Shown piece by piece: positions 14,506 to 21,748 of a stretch of 22,132 bases of DNA (position 1 is its first letter; every line of letters starts with the position of its first letter). This stretch comes from UBA9414 sp958446945 (lineage in GTDB: Bacteria; Bacillota; Clostridia; Lachnospirales; Lachnospiraceae): the NCBI GenBank assembly GCA_958446945.1, contig CAUCYJ010000017.1, positions 1 through 22,132 of the forward strand. The letters are read 5' to 3'. The notes beneath the pieces were generated by a model, which was given only the letters and a program-made list of their open reading frames with translations, was not told where the DNA came from and did no database searches. The translations under genes were made by a program, and so were the position numbers.

Positions 14506-14564
14506 AAAAAACCCGGAAAAGCCCGTCTCTACTAGAAAGAACAGAGCTTTTACCGGGATTTTTT
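14506..14564. terminator. Bidirectional terminator between luxS and the DUF5662 gene
   Basis: A6-CCCGG (14506-14516) pairs with CCGGG-A-T6 (14553-14564), with a further AAAAG/CTTTT and CTCT/AGAG inner pairing interrupted by bulges. Six T residues lie on each strand. The plus-side T-tract overlaps the stop codon of the convergent gene. Confidence 0.75.
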
Positions 14565-15108
14565 AATGACTATATTTTAAAATCGTATTTCGGATATATG
14601 AAAGAGTTTTTCTCTCCCCTTTTTCCGCCAACATCTCAAGTAAATGCCTTAATAACTTTCGTGTTTTTGGATGAATCATCATTTCTGCTGCTCCTCGCTC
14701 ATAATACCTTAATGGACTTCGATCTGTATATGCGTCTCTCTCATATATTTTTGATGCAGCAATCCGATCAAGAAACATTTCTACGACATAGTTGACCGGC
14801 ATTTCCAGACCAATCATCCCTTCTCCAGGCTTCATACTATAATCAATCCAGTATTCATAATGATGCCTGTTTCTTCCTTTATGGTGCAGCCATGCTCTTG
14901 AATATCCTGTTTCCTCCCGCTCTGCATTGTTGGGACTCCGTGTGCCCTGATAATATTTACAGCCAACCCTAAATTCTGTCCAACTATATTTAGACAAGTC
15001 ATGGAGCAGCCCCTGCCGATACAATCCGACACAGAAACAAAAGCGCATCACCATATGTCGGTGATGTGTAATAGTACACAAATGTCCCCATATATTAGCA
15101 AGTTTCAT
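14563..15108 (-). CDS. DUF5662 family protein
   Basis: A 181-residue protein that I recognise as DUF5662, found in many Firmicutes and their phages, function unknown. Histidines and acids cluster in a way that recalls HD-type metal hydrolases: H15-H16-R17, H36-D37 in GLLHDLSKYSW, H75-H76 and H82-H83 in AWLHHKGRNRHHYEYW, and D89. The HDLSK motif is the most HD-like element. That it is an enzyme is an inference only. The start ATG follows GAGAGGTGTTTT. It is the last gene of the operon (30 bases after the TraX stop) and ends within a terminator. Confidence 0.85.
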   Translation of the reverse strand: MKLANIWGHLCTITHHRHMVMRFCFCVGLYRQGLLHDLSKYSWTEFRVGCKYYQGTRSPNNAEREETGYSRAWLHHKGRNRHHYEYWIDYSMKPGEGMIGLEMPVNYVVEMFLDRIAASKIYERDAYTDRSPLRYYERGAAEMMIHPKTRKLLRHLLEMLAEKGERKTLSYIRNTILKYSH

Positions 15109-15138
15109 AAAACACCTCTCGTCTCTTCTATTAAACTA

Positions 15139-15804
15139 TCAGGAAATTACATGCAACACCAACAAATGTACTGGGTAAAACAAGTAGAAAAAATATTTCA
15201 TCTTTTTCCCTTCTTTTCCATTATAACACAAAATAGGAACTGCCGATAGCGCTGCTGCCCCTTGTACAGAACCTAACTGCCACAGTGACAAAGCTAAATT
15301 ATATCCGGCCACTGACAGCGCTGCCACTCTCCGGTTCTGATAAAAAGTATAAAAAAGAAAAATCATAAAAATCCCTTTTTCTGAATAGTCTGTCCGAAGA
15401 ACCACTGTCAGTAACATTGCTAACAGTACGGTGCCAATTTTCAGCACCCCAAAAGCAGCCTCTGACTGTTTTTCATCGATATATTCCAATACCGTCATCA
15501 TTAATACTCCAATTGTCAATGTCCAAAATACATTCTGATGCTGCGGTACAAACCAATTTCCAAAAATTGCCACATTAAACGGCAATTCTGATATCAACGC
15601 AAACGTGGCAAGCCTCAGTGCATAGCGCTTTCGATCATGTGTATAATGGAATCCCTCCACAAGTAAAAAGCAGAAAATAGGAAATGCAAGTCGTCCAATC
15701 ACACGCAGCATCAAACACCGGGGAAAGAGAACATGCCCGATATGATCAATAGCCATTGTCACAATTCCAATCCATTTCAGCTGAAAACCGCTAATCCCTT
15801 TCAT
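15139..15804 (-). CDS. TraX family membrane protein
   Basis: A 221-residue integral membrane protein with about eight hydrophobic segments. The TraX pattern is clear: GFQLKWIGIVTMAIDHIG near the start, VIGRLAFPIFCFLLVEGF, RYALRLATFALISELPFN and, at the end, KYFFYLFYPVHLLVLHV. F-plasmid TraX acetylates the pilin N-terminus. Chromosomal Firmicutes homologues are common and are probably acyltransferases acting on some surface or secreted molecule, but this is not shown. The start ATG follows AGAAGAGGAAACAG and lies 14 bases inside the end of the GH13-like gene, so the two are coupled. Confidence 0.88.
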   Translation of the reverse strand: MKGISGFQLKWIGIVTMAIDHIGHVLFPRCLMLRVIGRLAFPIFCFLLVEGFHYTHDRKRYALRLATFALISELPFNVAIFGNWFVPQHQNVFWTLTIGVLMMTVLEYIDEKQSEAAFGVLKIGTVLLAMLLTVVLRTDYSEKGIFMIFLFYTFYQNRRVAALSVAGYNLALSLWQLGSVQGAAALSAVPILCYNGKEGKKMKYFFYLFYPVHLLVLHVIS

Positions 15805-17569
15805 CTGTTTCCTCTTCTTTGTTTCTTCCTGTCAATACAACAATCGTTCTTCCCGGCACTATAATACTCTTCTTCTTTCCAAGCGGCATTGGATTCTCTA
15901 AAACGCCATCTTGTGTGGATACTGATAAGTTCCATTCTTTGCTCTTTGGAAGCGTTGGTATTGCAAATGTATGCTCTACCCAATGCATATTTAAAGCAAT
16001 AAAACAATCTTCTGTCTCTAATGCTTCACCACTCAAAAAGACACCAAGCTGGCGGCTCTCATACTGATCTGGTGCCTGCCATGCATTTTCTCCATGATAG
16101 GAAATATCAGGGACACCACAGCTCTTTTGATCCATTCCAAGCAGCAGATTACGCTGATGCAGAACCGGATGATCCTTCCGAAACCGGATTAATTCTTTTA
16201 CAAACTCTGTCAATTCCATCTCCCGCATTCCCCGATGCCAGTTAATCCATCCTATTTCATTGTCCTGACAGTACACATTGTTATTTCCGTTCTGGCTGTT
16301 TCCAAATTCATCTCCTGCCAGAATACACGGTGTTCCCTGAGACAACAGCAACATTAGAAAGGCATTTCTTATCTGTCCATCCCTAAGCTTCAGAATCTGC
16401 TTCTTTCTGGTTGGTCCCTCCATCCCACAATTCCAACTGAAATTGTACTCTGGACCATCTGCATTATTCTCTCCATTTTCTTCATTGTGTTTTGTATCAT
16501 AAGAAACGAGATCTATTAGCGTGAAACCGGTGTGATTGGTTATGTAATTGATTGTATGATCGGCCTTTGGAAGTCTGCGCATCTGCCACATAACTTCCGG
16601 CACCATTCCCTCATCTCCTTTTAGAAAGCGCCGAATGCTGTTCTGAAATCCATTGTCATAACAAATAATCTTCAATCCTTTCAGCAACGGATCTTTCAAA
16701 ATGCTGTTCATCGGTGCCAATACCGGATTCAATACAAATCCATCTACATGATATTCCATCAAATATGCATGCAGACACTCTACAATCATCTGTGGATGGA
16801 TGGATTCATCAAAAGGCAAATTCAATATGACTTCAATTCCCGCTTTATGGCAGGCTTTCACCATATCTTTTAATTCTTTCACACTATGTCCATTGGAAGC
16901 ATATGCTGCCTTAGGTGCAAAACAGTATGCCGGACCATATCCCCAATAATTTATATATTTGTCACTGCACTCTTCAAACTCATAGACTGGCATACAATGA
17001 ATCTGATTGATGCCCAACTCTAATAAGTATGGTATTTTTTCAATTACACCGGCAAATGTTCCTTTCTTTCTTATTCTGGAAGATCGGTCTTTTGTAAACC
17101 CTCTCACATGGAGATTATACGCAACGACTTCTTCTTCCGGAATTTTCAAAAGCTTATCTTCCTCCCAATCATATGTGCTGCTAACAAGCTTCCCGCGAAT
17201 CTTCATCTCTTGCTGCTCGCTGCCTTGTCCCCAGCATTTCTTTCCGGCTATTTCCTTTACATAAGGATCCATAATGAGCTTACCATCTATCTCATAGTTA
17301 TATTCGTATTTTCTTGCATCAATTCCTTCTACTGACAGAAAACGCACCTCACCAATCGCGTCTTCTTTTGTCATCTCAAAACTCTGCTCTGGTTCCTCTG
17401 TGCCGATTCTGTATAATAATAATCTGCATGTTTTTTCCTCTTCCACTGCCACAGAAAAATTCACACAGGTTCCGTGCACTGTCGTTCCCAGAGGAAGTGG
17501 TCTTCCATTTTTTCTTTTCATAGTGAAGGAGCCCTTTCCACTGTTATCTTTTCTGAAATTTATTGCCAT
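15791..17569 (-). CDS. GH13 isoamylase/GlgX-like protein, catalytic residues lost
   Basis: A 592-residue protein with the layout of glycogen-debranching GlgX/isoamylase: CBM48-like N-terminus (30-110), (beta/alpha)8 barrel with YNLHVRGFTKD, INYWGYGPAYCFAPKAAYA (quoted in part), and the C-terminal GDEFGNSQNGNNNVYCQDNE block at 419-438. The four GH13 motifs are altered at the active positions: region I lacks the D-x-x-x-NH pattern (VILNLPFDE, 247-255). The nucleophile position in DGFVLN (276-281) is Asn. The acid/base position in IICYDN (301-306) is Tyr. The region IV HD is HT (346-347). From this I infer a non-catalytic glucan-binding or regulatory protein. The start overlaps the stop of the binding-protein gene by 10 bases; an in-frame ATG at 17521 is a possible alternative. 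Confidence 0.85.
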   Translation of the reverse strand: MAINFRKDNSGKGSFTMKRKNGRPLPLGTTVHGTCVNFSVAVEEEKTCRLLLYRIGTEEPEQSFEMTKEDAIGEVRFLSVEGIDARKYEYNYEIDGKLIMDPYVKEIAGKKCWGQGSEQQEMKIRGKLVSSTYDWEEDKLLKIPEEEVVAYNLHVRGFTKDRSSRIRKKGTFAGVIEKIPYLLELGINQIHCMPVYEFEECSDKYINYWGYGPAYCFAPKAAYASNGHSVKELKDMVKACHKAGIEVILNLPFDESIHPQMIVECLHAYLMEYHVDGFVLNPVLAPMNSILKDPLLKGLKIICYDNGFQNSIRRFLKGDEGMVPEVMWQMRRLPKADHTINYITNHTGFTLIDLVSYDTKHNEENGENNADGPEYNFSWNCGMEGPTRKKQILKLRDGQIRNAFLMLLLSQGTPCILAGDEFGNSQNGNNNVYCQDNEIGWINWHRGMREMELTEFVKELIRFRKDHPVLHQRNLLLGMDQKSCGVPDISYHGENAWQAPDQYESRQLGVFLSGEALETEDCFIALNMHWVEHTFAIPTLPKSKEWNLSVSTQDGVLENPMPLGKKKSIIVPGRTIVVLTGRNKEEETDERD

Positions 17570-18540
17570 CCATCTGTTCCGTACATGTCAACATTATCCT
17601 GATTGATAAAAAAGACTTCCTCATAGACGGTCTCTTCATAGTCTTCACCCTGCATCATAAGGATTGCTGTTTCAACCGCCTCTTTTGCCATCTTAAGCGG
17701 TGCTTGTCCACTTGTCCCCGCCACAGGAGTATCTGGTTTTTCCAACTCTTTTTTTAATTCCGGTGATCCGTCTACACTGTAAATTCGAATCTCTGTTTGT
17801 TTCAGCTCTTTCACTGCATCAAGGGCTCCAAGGGCAATCTGATCATTTCCGCACATAATCGCCGTCACGTCATTATGTGCTAAAAGTAATTCTTTGGTTG
17901 CTGTAAATTAACTTTGTCGATCTCCCCTTACATCGCTCCTTCCAACAATTTCAAAGCCTTTTTCACTAATAGCTGTCTCAAATCCTGTAATACGATCATT
18001 AATTGAATTCATTGTTGGACATTCAAGAAGAACAATCTTTCCTCCATCCGGTGCTGCTTCTACAAGCTGTTTTCCACAAAGCTCTCCTGCTGACGTATTA
18101 TCCGAACCAATATATGCATCTATCATATCAAGGTTCTTTACTTCTGTATCCAAATTGATAATTTTCACATCTGCATCTTTCAAATGCTGAAGTGCCGGTT
18201 CAATAGCTTCCCAATCTACTGGTGTCAAAAAGATTGCCTGAATTCCTTCTTCAATCATCTCATCAATCTGAGCAATCTGCAAATCCACATCCAGCTTTGG
18301 ATCTTTTGTTATCAATGTACTTCCACTATTCTCTACGTGCTCCCGTACAGCAGATTCCAACGCCCCATAATACGGATTCTCCATCGTCATCGCCGAGAAT
18401 CCAAATCGATATGTTTCCACCTCTTCCTCCGGCTCCTGTGGTTTTGCATTATCCTCCGGTGTTCCCACATCTTTCTTACATCCGGCGAGGCCGAACAATA
18501 ATAGCAATACGGTTATTGCTGCAAAAAATCTTTTTTTCAT
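17560..18540 (-). pseudogene. Sugar-type ABC substrate-binding lipoprotein, interrupted by an in-frame stop
   Basis: Reads as a periplasmic-binding-protein-like (RbsB/XylF type) lipoprotein: signal MKKRFFAAITVLLLLFGLAGC with lipobox LAGC, an acidic linker (PEEEVET), then FGFSAMTMENPYYGAL, IFLTPVDWEAIEPAL, INLDTEV, AYIGSDNTSAGELCGKQL and ECPTMNSINDRITGF. Codon 211 is TAA (17908-17910). The same frame continues with FTATKELLLAHNDVTAIMCGNDQIALG (in parts), IYSVDGSPELKKEL and VFFINQDNVDMYG to a second stop at 17560, so the full protein would be about 326 residues. The break is a nonsense change, not a frameshift. The start ATG has GGGAGGATAAG before it and a good promoter. No transporter permease or ATPase gene is adjacent. 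A sequencing error or strain-specific mutation is possible. Confidence 0.85.
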
Positions 18541-18575
18541 CTTATCCTCCCGTAATATCGTCATAATTACTTACT

Positions 18576-18603
18576 ATTTTATCGTCTTTTTGTTCAATGT
18601 CAA
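18576..18603 (-). promoter_or_regulatory. Sigma-A promoter of the binding-protein operon
   Basis: Perfect TTGACA (18598-18603), 16 bases, TAAAAT (18576-18581) on the minus strand, about 36 bases before the lipoprotein ATG. It would drive the binding-protein, GH13-like, TraX and DUF5662 genes. Confidence 0.65.
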
Positions 18604-18614
18604 TAGATGTCTCC

Positions 18615-18636
18615 TTGCATTTTTCTTGCATTTTTC
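18615..18636 (+). repeat. Perfect 11-bp tandem duplication TTGCATTTTTC x2
   Basis: Two identical copies at 18615-18625 and 18626-18636 in the divergent intergenic region. Each contains TTGCAT; the second copy is the -35 element of the predicted promoter of the DUF1292 gene. The period equals about one DNA turn. Confidence 0.9.
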
Positions 18637-18654
18637 TTCCATGTCTGCTAAAGT
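18626..18654 (+). promoter_or_regulatory. Predicted promoter of the DUF1292 gene
   Basis: TTGCAT (18626-18631), 17 bases, TAAAGT (18649-18654) with an extended TGC before it. It lies in the divergent region shared with the binding-protein operon. Confidence 0.5.
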
Positions 18655-18686
18655 GATAATATCAAAACAGAAAAGGAGAACTTAAC

Positions 18687-19028
18687 ATGAGCGAACATAC
18701 TTGTGGATGCGGTCATGAAGACTGCAATTGTGAAGAAGTACAGTCTACAGTCACATTAACACTTGATAATGATGAGGTAGTAGAATGTGCTATCCTTACA
18801 ATCTATGAAGCCGGAGAACATTCTTATATTGCTCTTCTTCCGCTGGATGAAGACGGAGAACAGGCAAACGATGATGTTTATCTGTACCGTTTTATTGAAC
18901 CGGAGACAGAAGATGGTGAACCAACTCTTGAGAACATCGAAGACGATGATGAATACGAAGTTGCTGCCGATGCATTTGACGAATGGCTTGATTCTCTGGA
19001 ATATGACGATTTAGACGTCGAAGAGTAA
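18687..19028 (+). CDS. DUF1292 domain-containing protein
   Basis: A 113-residue, very acidic protein with the DUF1292 domain (VTLTLDNDEVVECAILTIYE, then YIALLPLDEDGE and DVYLYRF), known from Bacillus YrzB and many Firmicutes and of unknown function. A Cys/His-rich N-terminal extension (CGCGHEDCNCEE, four Cys) could bind metal; this is often seen in Lachnospiraceae versions. The C-terminal third is Asp/Glu-rich with a conserved-looking EYEVAADAFDEWLDSLEYDD. The start ATG follows AAAGGAGAACTTAAC. It has its own promoter. Its last 18 bases overlap the end of the convergent helicase gene, and its terminator lies inside that gene. Confidence 0.92.
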   Translation: MSEHTCGCGHEDCNCEEVQSTVTLTLDNDEVVECAILTIYEAGEHSYIALLPLDEDGEQANDDVYLYRFIEPETEDGEPTLENIEDDDEYEVAADAFDEWLDSLEYDDLDVEE

Positions 19029-20855
19029 TTCAGATAAAAAGCGGGAAGGGGATTGTCTCTTTCCGTTTTTTTCTCTCCGATATGTTACAAATAACTTTCT
19101 TTTTGCTCTTGTCATCGCCACATAGAACATTCTTCGTTCTTCTTCGATTGCTGCGGGTGTTTTCGCTTTCTTGTACGGAATCTCATCTTCATTGGCACCA
19201 ATAATAAATACTGTATCGTACTCAAGACCTTTCGCACCATGCATCGTCAGAAGCACAAGCGCATCTTCATCCGAAGGTCCTTTCTCTCTCTGCTCTTTCA
19301 ATTCTTCCGTATATTTCTGTACAAATGCAAACCATTCTTCAATCGTTTGGTGGCCAGTCGACTGTTCCTGAATATAATCAAGCGTTTCTATCAGACCATT
19401 AAATCTACTGTGCTTTTCCTCTGCATACTCTTTCAGAAACTCATCATATCCTATTTTCTTTCGAATATATTTAATTGCCTGCTCCGGAGTCAAATCTTTC
19501 ATCTCATGAATATCATATTCCAATTGTCTAATTCTTTTCTGCATCCATTCCTTATCACAATAATAATTCATCATATCTTCAAAAGACACTATTGTTTTCT
19601 CCAGACTATTTCTGGCAAGATAACGCTTTGGACGATTTAATATCATAAGAAAATCACTTCTCTCGCGACTTCCGTTTGCTAATCTCAAATATGCTGCCAG
19701 ATCTCTCGCAATAAAATGATCATAAATATTAGGAATATATTCCTTCATCTGAAATGGAATGTGGTACTCTGTACAACATTCTACAAATGTACGTACGCTG
19801 AGGCTGGTACGGAACAGCACTGCCATATCTTGATAGGAAATTCCTATCTGGTGTCTTCTCTGTACTTCTCCGAGAATATATCTGCTTTCTTCTATCGCAT
19901 CTTTTGTCTCCTGCACATGCACATCTTCGCCTGCTTCTCCAACAGCTTCAAATATTTTAGGAAATCTTGCCGTATTATGTGAAACAACTCTAGATGCTGC
20001 CGTCACAATTTTCTTCGTGGAACGATAATTCTTATTCAAAAAAATCTCTTTGACTTTTGGGTAATCCTTCTGGAAACCAAGCATAATTCCGGGACGCGCC
20101 CCTCGAAACTCATAAATTGACTGATCATCATCTCCTACAATAAAGAGATTCTGCTCCGGTTCAGCTAAAAGTTGGATGATTTTATATTGAACTGGATTAA
20201 TATCCTGAAATTCATCTATCATTAAATATCGAAATTTTGTCTGCCATTGTTTTAAAATATCTGGATATTTTTCAAATAGTTCCAGACAAGACACAAGCAT
20301 ATCATCAAAATCAAGCTTTTTCATTGCCTTTCGCCTTTTCTCATATGCATTGTAAATTTCACGAAAAATATCCGTTCGTATATGCTTCGACACAAATGTT
20401 TCTACACGCAAACGATTATTTTTTATTGCGCCGATATCTTCCAGTACACCTGCCAGAATATCTTCTTCTTCTCCCTCTGCATCATCCCACTCAATATAAC
20501 AGTGAGAGAGTTCCTCTTTTACAAGCCGTTTTTTCTCTTCGTCTGACATAATATTGGATGCATCGATATGATATGCCCACTTCAAAATGCCATAAAACAC
20601 TGCATGAAAAGTACCAAATGTAATTGGTGTCTTCTGTTTATTTGTGGCCTTTAAATAGCGTTCTTTCATTTCTTTCGCCGCTGCTTTCGTAAATGTAATG
20701 ACAAGAATTTCCTGCGGCGAAATATTTGCCTGTTCTGTCATATAAATAATCCTCTTCACAAGAGTAAAGGTTTTTCCGGAACCAGGCCCTACTAATACCA
20801 TACATGGACCTTCAACATGTGTGACTGCTTGCTGCTGCGCCTCATTTAATTCCAT
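19011..20855 (-). CDS. UvrD/PcrA-like DNA helicase (SF1A), short form
   Basis: A 614-residue ATP-dependent 3'-5' helicase. In order: Q motif LNEAQQQAV; Walker A VGPGSGKTFTL (23-29 GPGSGKT, usually GAGSGKT); motif Ia LVITFTKAAAKEMKERY; motif II LMIDEFQDINPVQY; motif III GDDDQSIYEFRGARPG; motif IV NYRSTKKIV; motif V LLTMHGAKGLEYDTVF; motif VI MFYVAMTRAKRKLFVTYRR. It is about 100 residues shorter than PcrA and ends soon after motif VI, so it lacks the long C-terminal tail that contacts RNA polymerase or UvrB. It is probably a paralogue of PcrA with a repair or restart role. The start ATG follows GGAGGAAATAT. A terminator of the upstream gene ends right at this ribosome site. Confidence 0.95.
   Translation of the reverse strand: MELNEAQQQAVTHVEGPCMVLVGPGSGKTFTLVKRIIYMTEQANISPQEILVITFTKAAAKEMKERYLKATNKQKTPITFGTFHAVFYGILKWAYHIDASNIMSDEEKKRLVKEELSHCYIEWDDAEGEEEDILAGVLEDIGAIKNNRLRVETFVSKHIRTDIFREIYNAYEKRRKAMKKLDFDDMLVSCLELFEKYPDILKQWQTKFRYLMIDEFQDINPVQYKIIQLLAEPEQNLFIVGDDDQSIYEFRGARPGIMLGFQKDYPKVKEIFLNKNYRSTKKIVTAASRVVSHNTARFPKIFEAVGEAGEDVHVQETKDAIEESRYILGEVQRRHQIGISYQDMAVLFRTSLSVRTFVECCTEYHIPFQMKEYIPNIYDHFIARDLAAYLRLANGSRERSDFLMILNRPKRYLARNSLEKTIVSFEDMMNYYCDKEWMQKRIRQLEYDIHEMKDLTPEQAIKYIRKKIGYDEFLKEYAEEKHSRFNGLIETLDYIQEQSTGHQTIEEWFAFVQKYTEELKEQREKGPSDEDALVLLTMHGAKGLEYDTVFIIGANEDEIPYKKAKTPAAIEEERRMFYVAMTRAKRKLFVTYRREKNGKRQSPSRFLSELLFDV
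19036..19072 (+). terminator. Terminator of the DUF1292 gene, inside the helicase coding region
   Basis: A5, CGGGAAG (19042-19048), 10-base loop, CTTTCCG (19059-19065, one G-U), T7 (19066-19072). It starts 8 bases after the DUF1292 stop and overlaps codons for the last residues of the minus-strand helicase. Confidence 0.7.
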
Positions 20856-20867
20856 ATATTTCCTCCC

Positions 20868-20896
20868 AAAAACAGCAGGAGTTTTAGCTCCTGCTG
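20868..20896 (-). terminator. Terminator between the sirtuin-like and helicase genes
   Basis: A perfect 9-bp stem CAGCAGGAG/CTCCTGCTG (20888-20896 and 20873-20881) with a 6-base loop, then T5 on the minus strand. The U-tract runs straight into the GGGAGG of the helicase ribosome site. Confidence 0.8.
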
Positions 20897-20908
20897 CTAT
20901 TTTTACAT

Positions 20909-20937
20909 ATATTACAATAATAATTACTGACCTTCAA
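20909..20937 (-). promoter_or_regulatory. Candidate promoter of the helicase gene
   Basis: TTGAAG (20932-20937), 17 bases, TAATAT (20909-20914) on the minus strand, overlapping the sirtuin-like stop region. If used, the transcript would start near 20902 and open with the hairpin at 20873-20896. Confidence 0.35.
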
Positions 20938-21670
20938 GAAGAACTTCTGCCAGCATTTTCTCCAATGTAGCATCTACTCGCTCATGAATTACATAATCTG
21001 CATACTTATCCGAAAAATGTTCCTCCGGTTTTACAAGCACAAGTTTATTCCCCTGATAGTACTTTACAAGCTGAGCACATAAATTTGAATGCAGTTGAGT
21101 TCCAAGTACAAGAAGGACATCTGCTTTCTCTACCTCTGCTGCAGCCCTTGTCATAACCCGATTATCTACCATCTCGCCAAATAGAATAATATCCGGCCGA
21201 ATCACTGTTCCGCACTTCTCACAGCGCGGAATACGTCCGCTATTCTTAATATAATCCACATTATAACTCTCACCACAGTGCGGGCAGCTGTTTGTCAGAA
21301 TATTCCCATGAAGATTAATTACATGCTTACATCCTGCCCGCTCCGGCAAACCAAAAATTCTCTTCGTAATAACTGACTGTAAAACTCCCAATTCTTCCAT
21401 CTTAGCAAGGAGCTGAAATCCTATTCCTGGTTCTTTGTCAAGTGCGCTCAAAACTTCCTTACAGTAAAACTGATAAAACAACTCTGTCCGATTATTAAAA
21501 CAACTGCAATGCAGCAGTTCTTCCGTACAAAGTCCATACTCTTGCTCAATCTCGTAAGATACCTCGCCGTCACGAAGCGCAGGATAGTCATTCTCCGCAA
21601 TCATTCCATATCCGCTTAATGCTACTGTATAATTACTTTCCCGCAACATTTGACCTAAAATGTTAACCAT
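20924..21670 (-). CDS. Sirtuin-fold (Sir2-like) protein with degenerate NAD motifs
   Basis: A 248-residue protein recognisable as Sir2 family from the zinc site CPHC...CEKC (Cys129, 132, 150, 153), INLHGNI with the catalytic-type His121, VIRPDIILFGE (157-166) and ADVLLVLGTQL. Active sirtuins use NAD to remove acyl groups from lysines. Here the NAD motifs differ: GAGxS is GYGMI (20-24), the PDFR-type loop is YPALR (Arg33 kept), TQNID is TKRIF (102-106), and GTS is GTQ (190-192). The catalytic Asn and the NAD-binding Asp are both missing, so deacylase activity is doubtful. It might be an altered-substrate enzyme or a binding protein. The start ATG follows GAGGGGTGAGCTT. It has its own promoter and terminator. 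Confidence 0.85.
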   Translation of the reverse strand: MVNILGQMLRESNYTVALSGYGMIAENDYPALRDGEVSYEIEQEYGLCTEELLHCSCFNNRTELFYQFYCKEVLSALDKEPGIGFQLLAKMEELGVLQSVITKRIFGLPERAGCKHVINLHGNILTNSCPHCGESYNVDYIKNSGRIPRCEKCGTVIRPDIILFGEMVDNRVMTRAAAEVEKADVLLVLGTQLHSNLCAQLVKYYQGNKLVLVKPEEHFSDKYADYVIHERVDATLEKMLAEVLLEGQ

Positions 21671-21702
21671 AAGCTCACCCCTCTTATCTCTGGCTTTTTA
21701 CT

Positions 21703-21731
21703 ATTTTACCATGATTCCGATTCTTCATCAA
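21703..21731 (-). promoter_or_regulatory. Sigma-A promoter of the sirtuin-like gene
   Basis: TTGATG (21726-21731), 17 bases, TAAAAT (21703-21708) preceded by an extended TGG, on the minus strand, about 32 bases before the ATG. Confidence 0.65.
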
Positions 21732-21748
21732 TATACAAACCGATACTT

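Noticed and set aside
17869..17910. A frameshift splitting the substrate-binding protein gene
   Set aside because: The coding sequence on both sides is in the same frame (start 18540 and the downstream segment differ by a multiple of three), so the interruption is a nonsense codon only.
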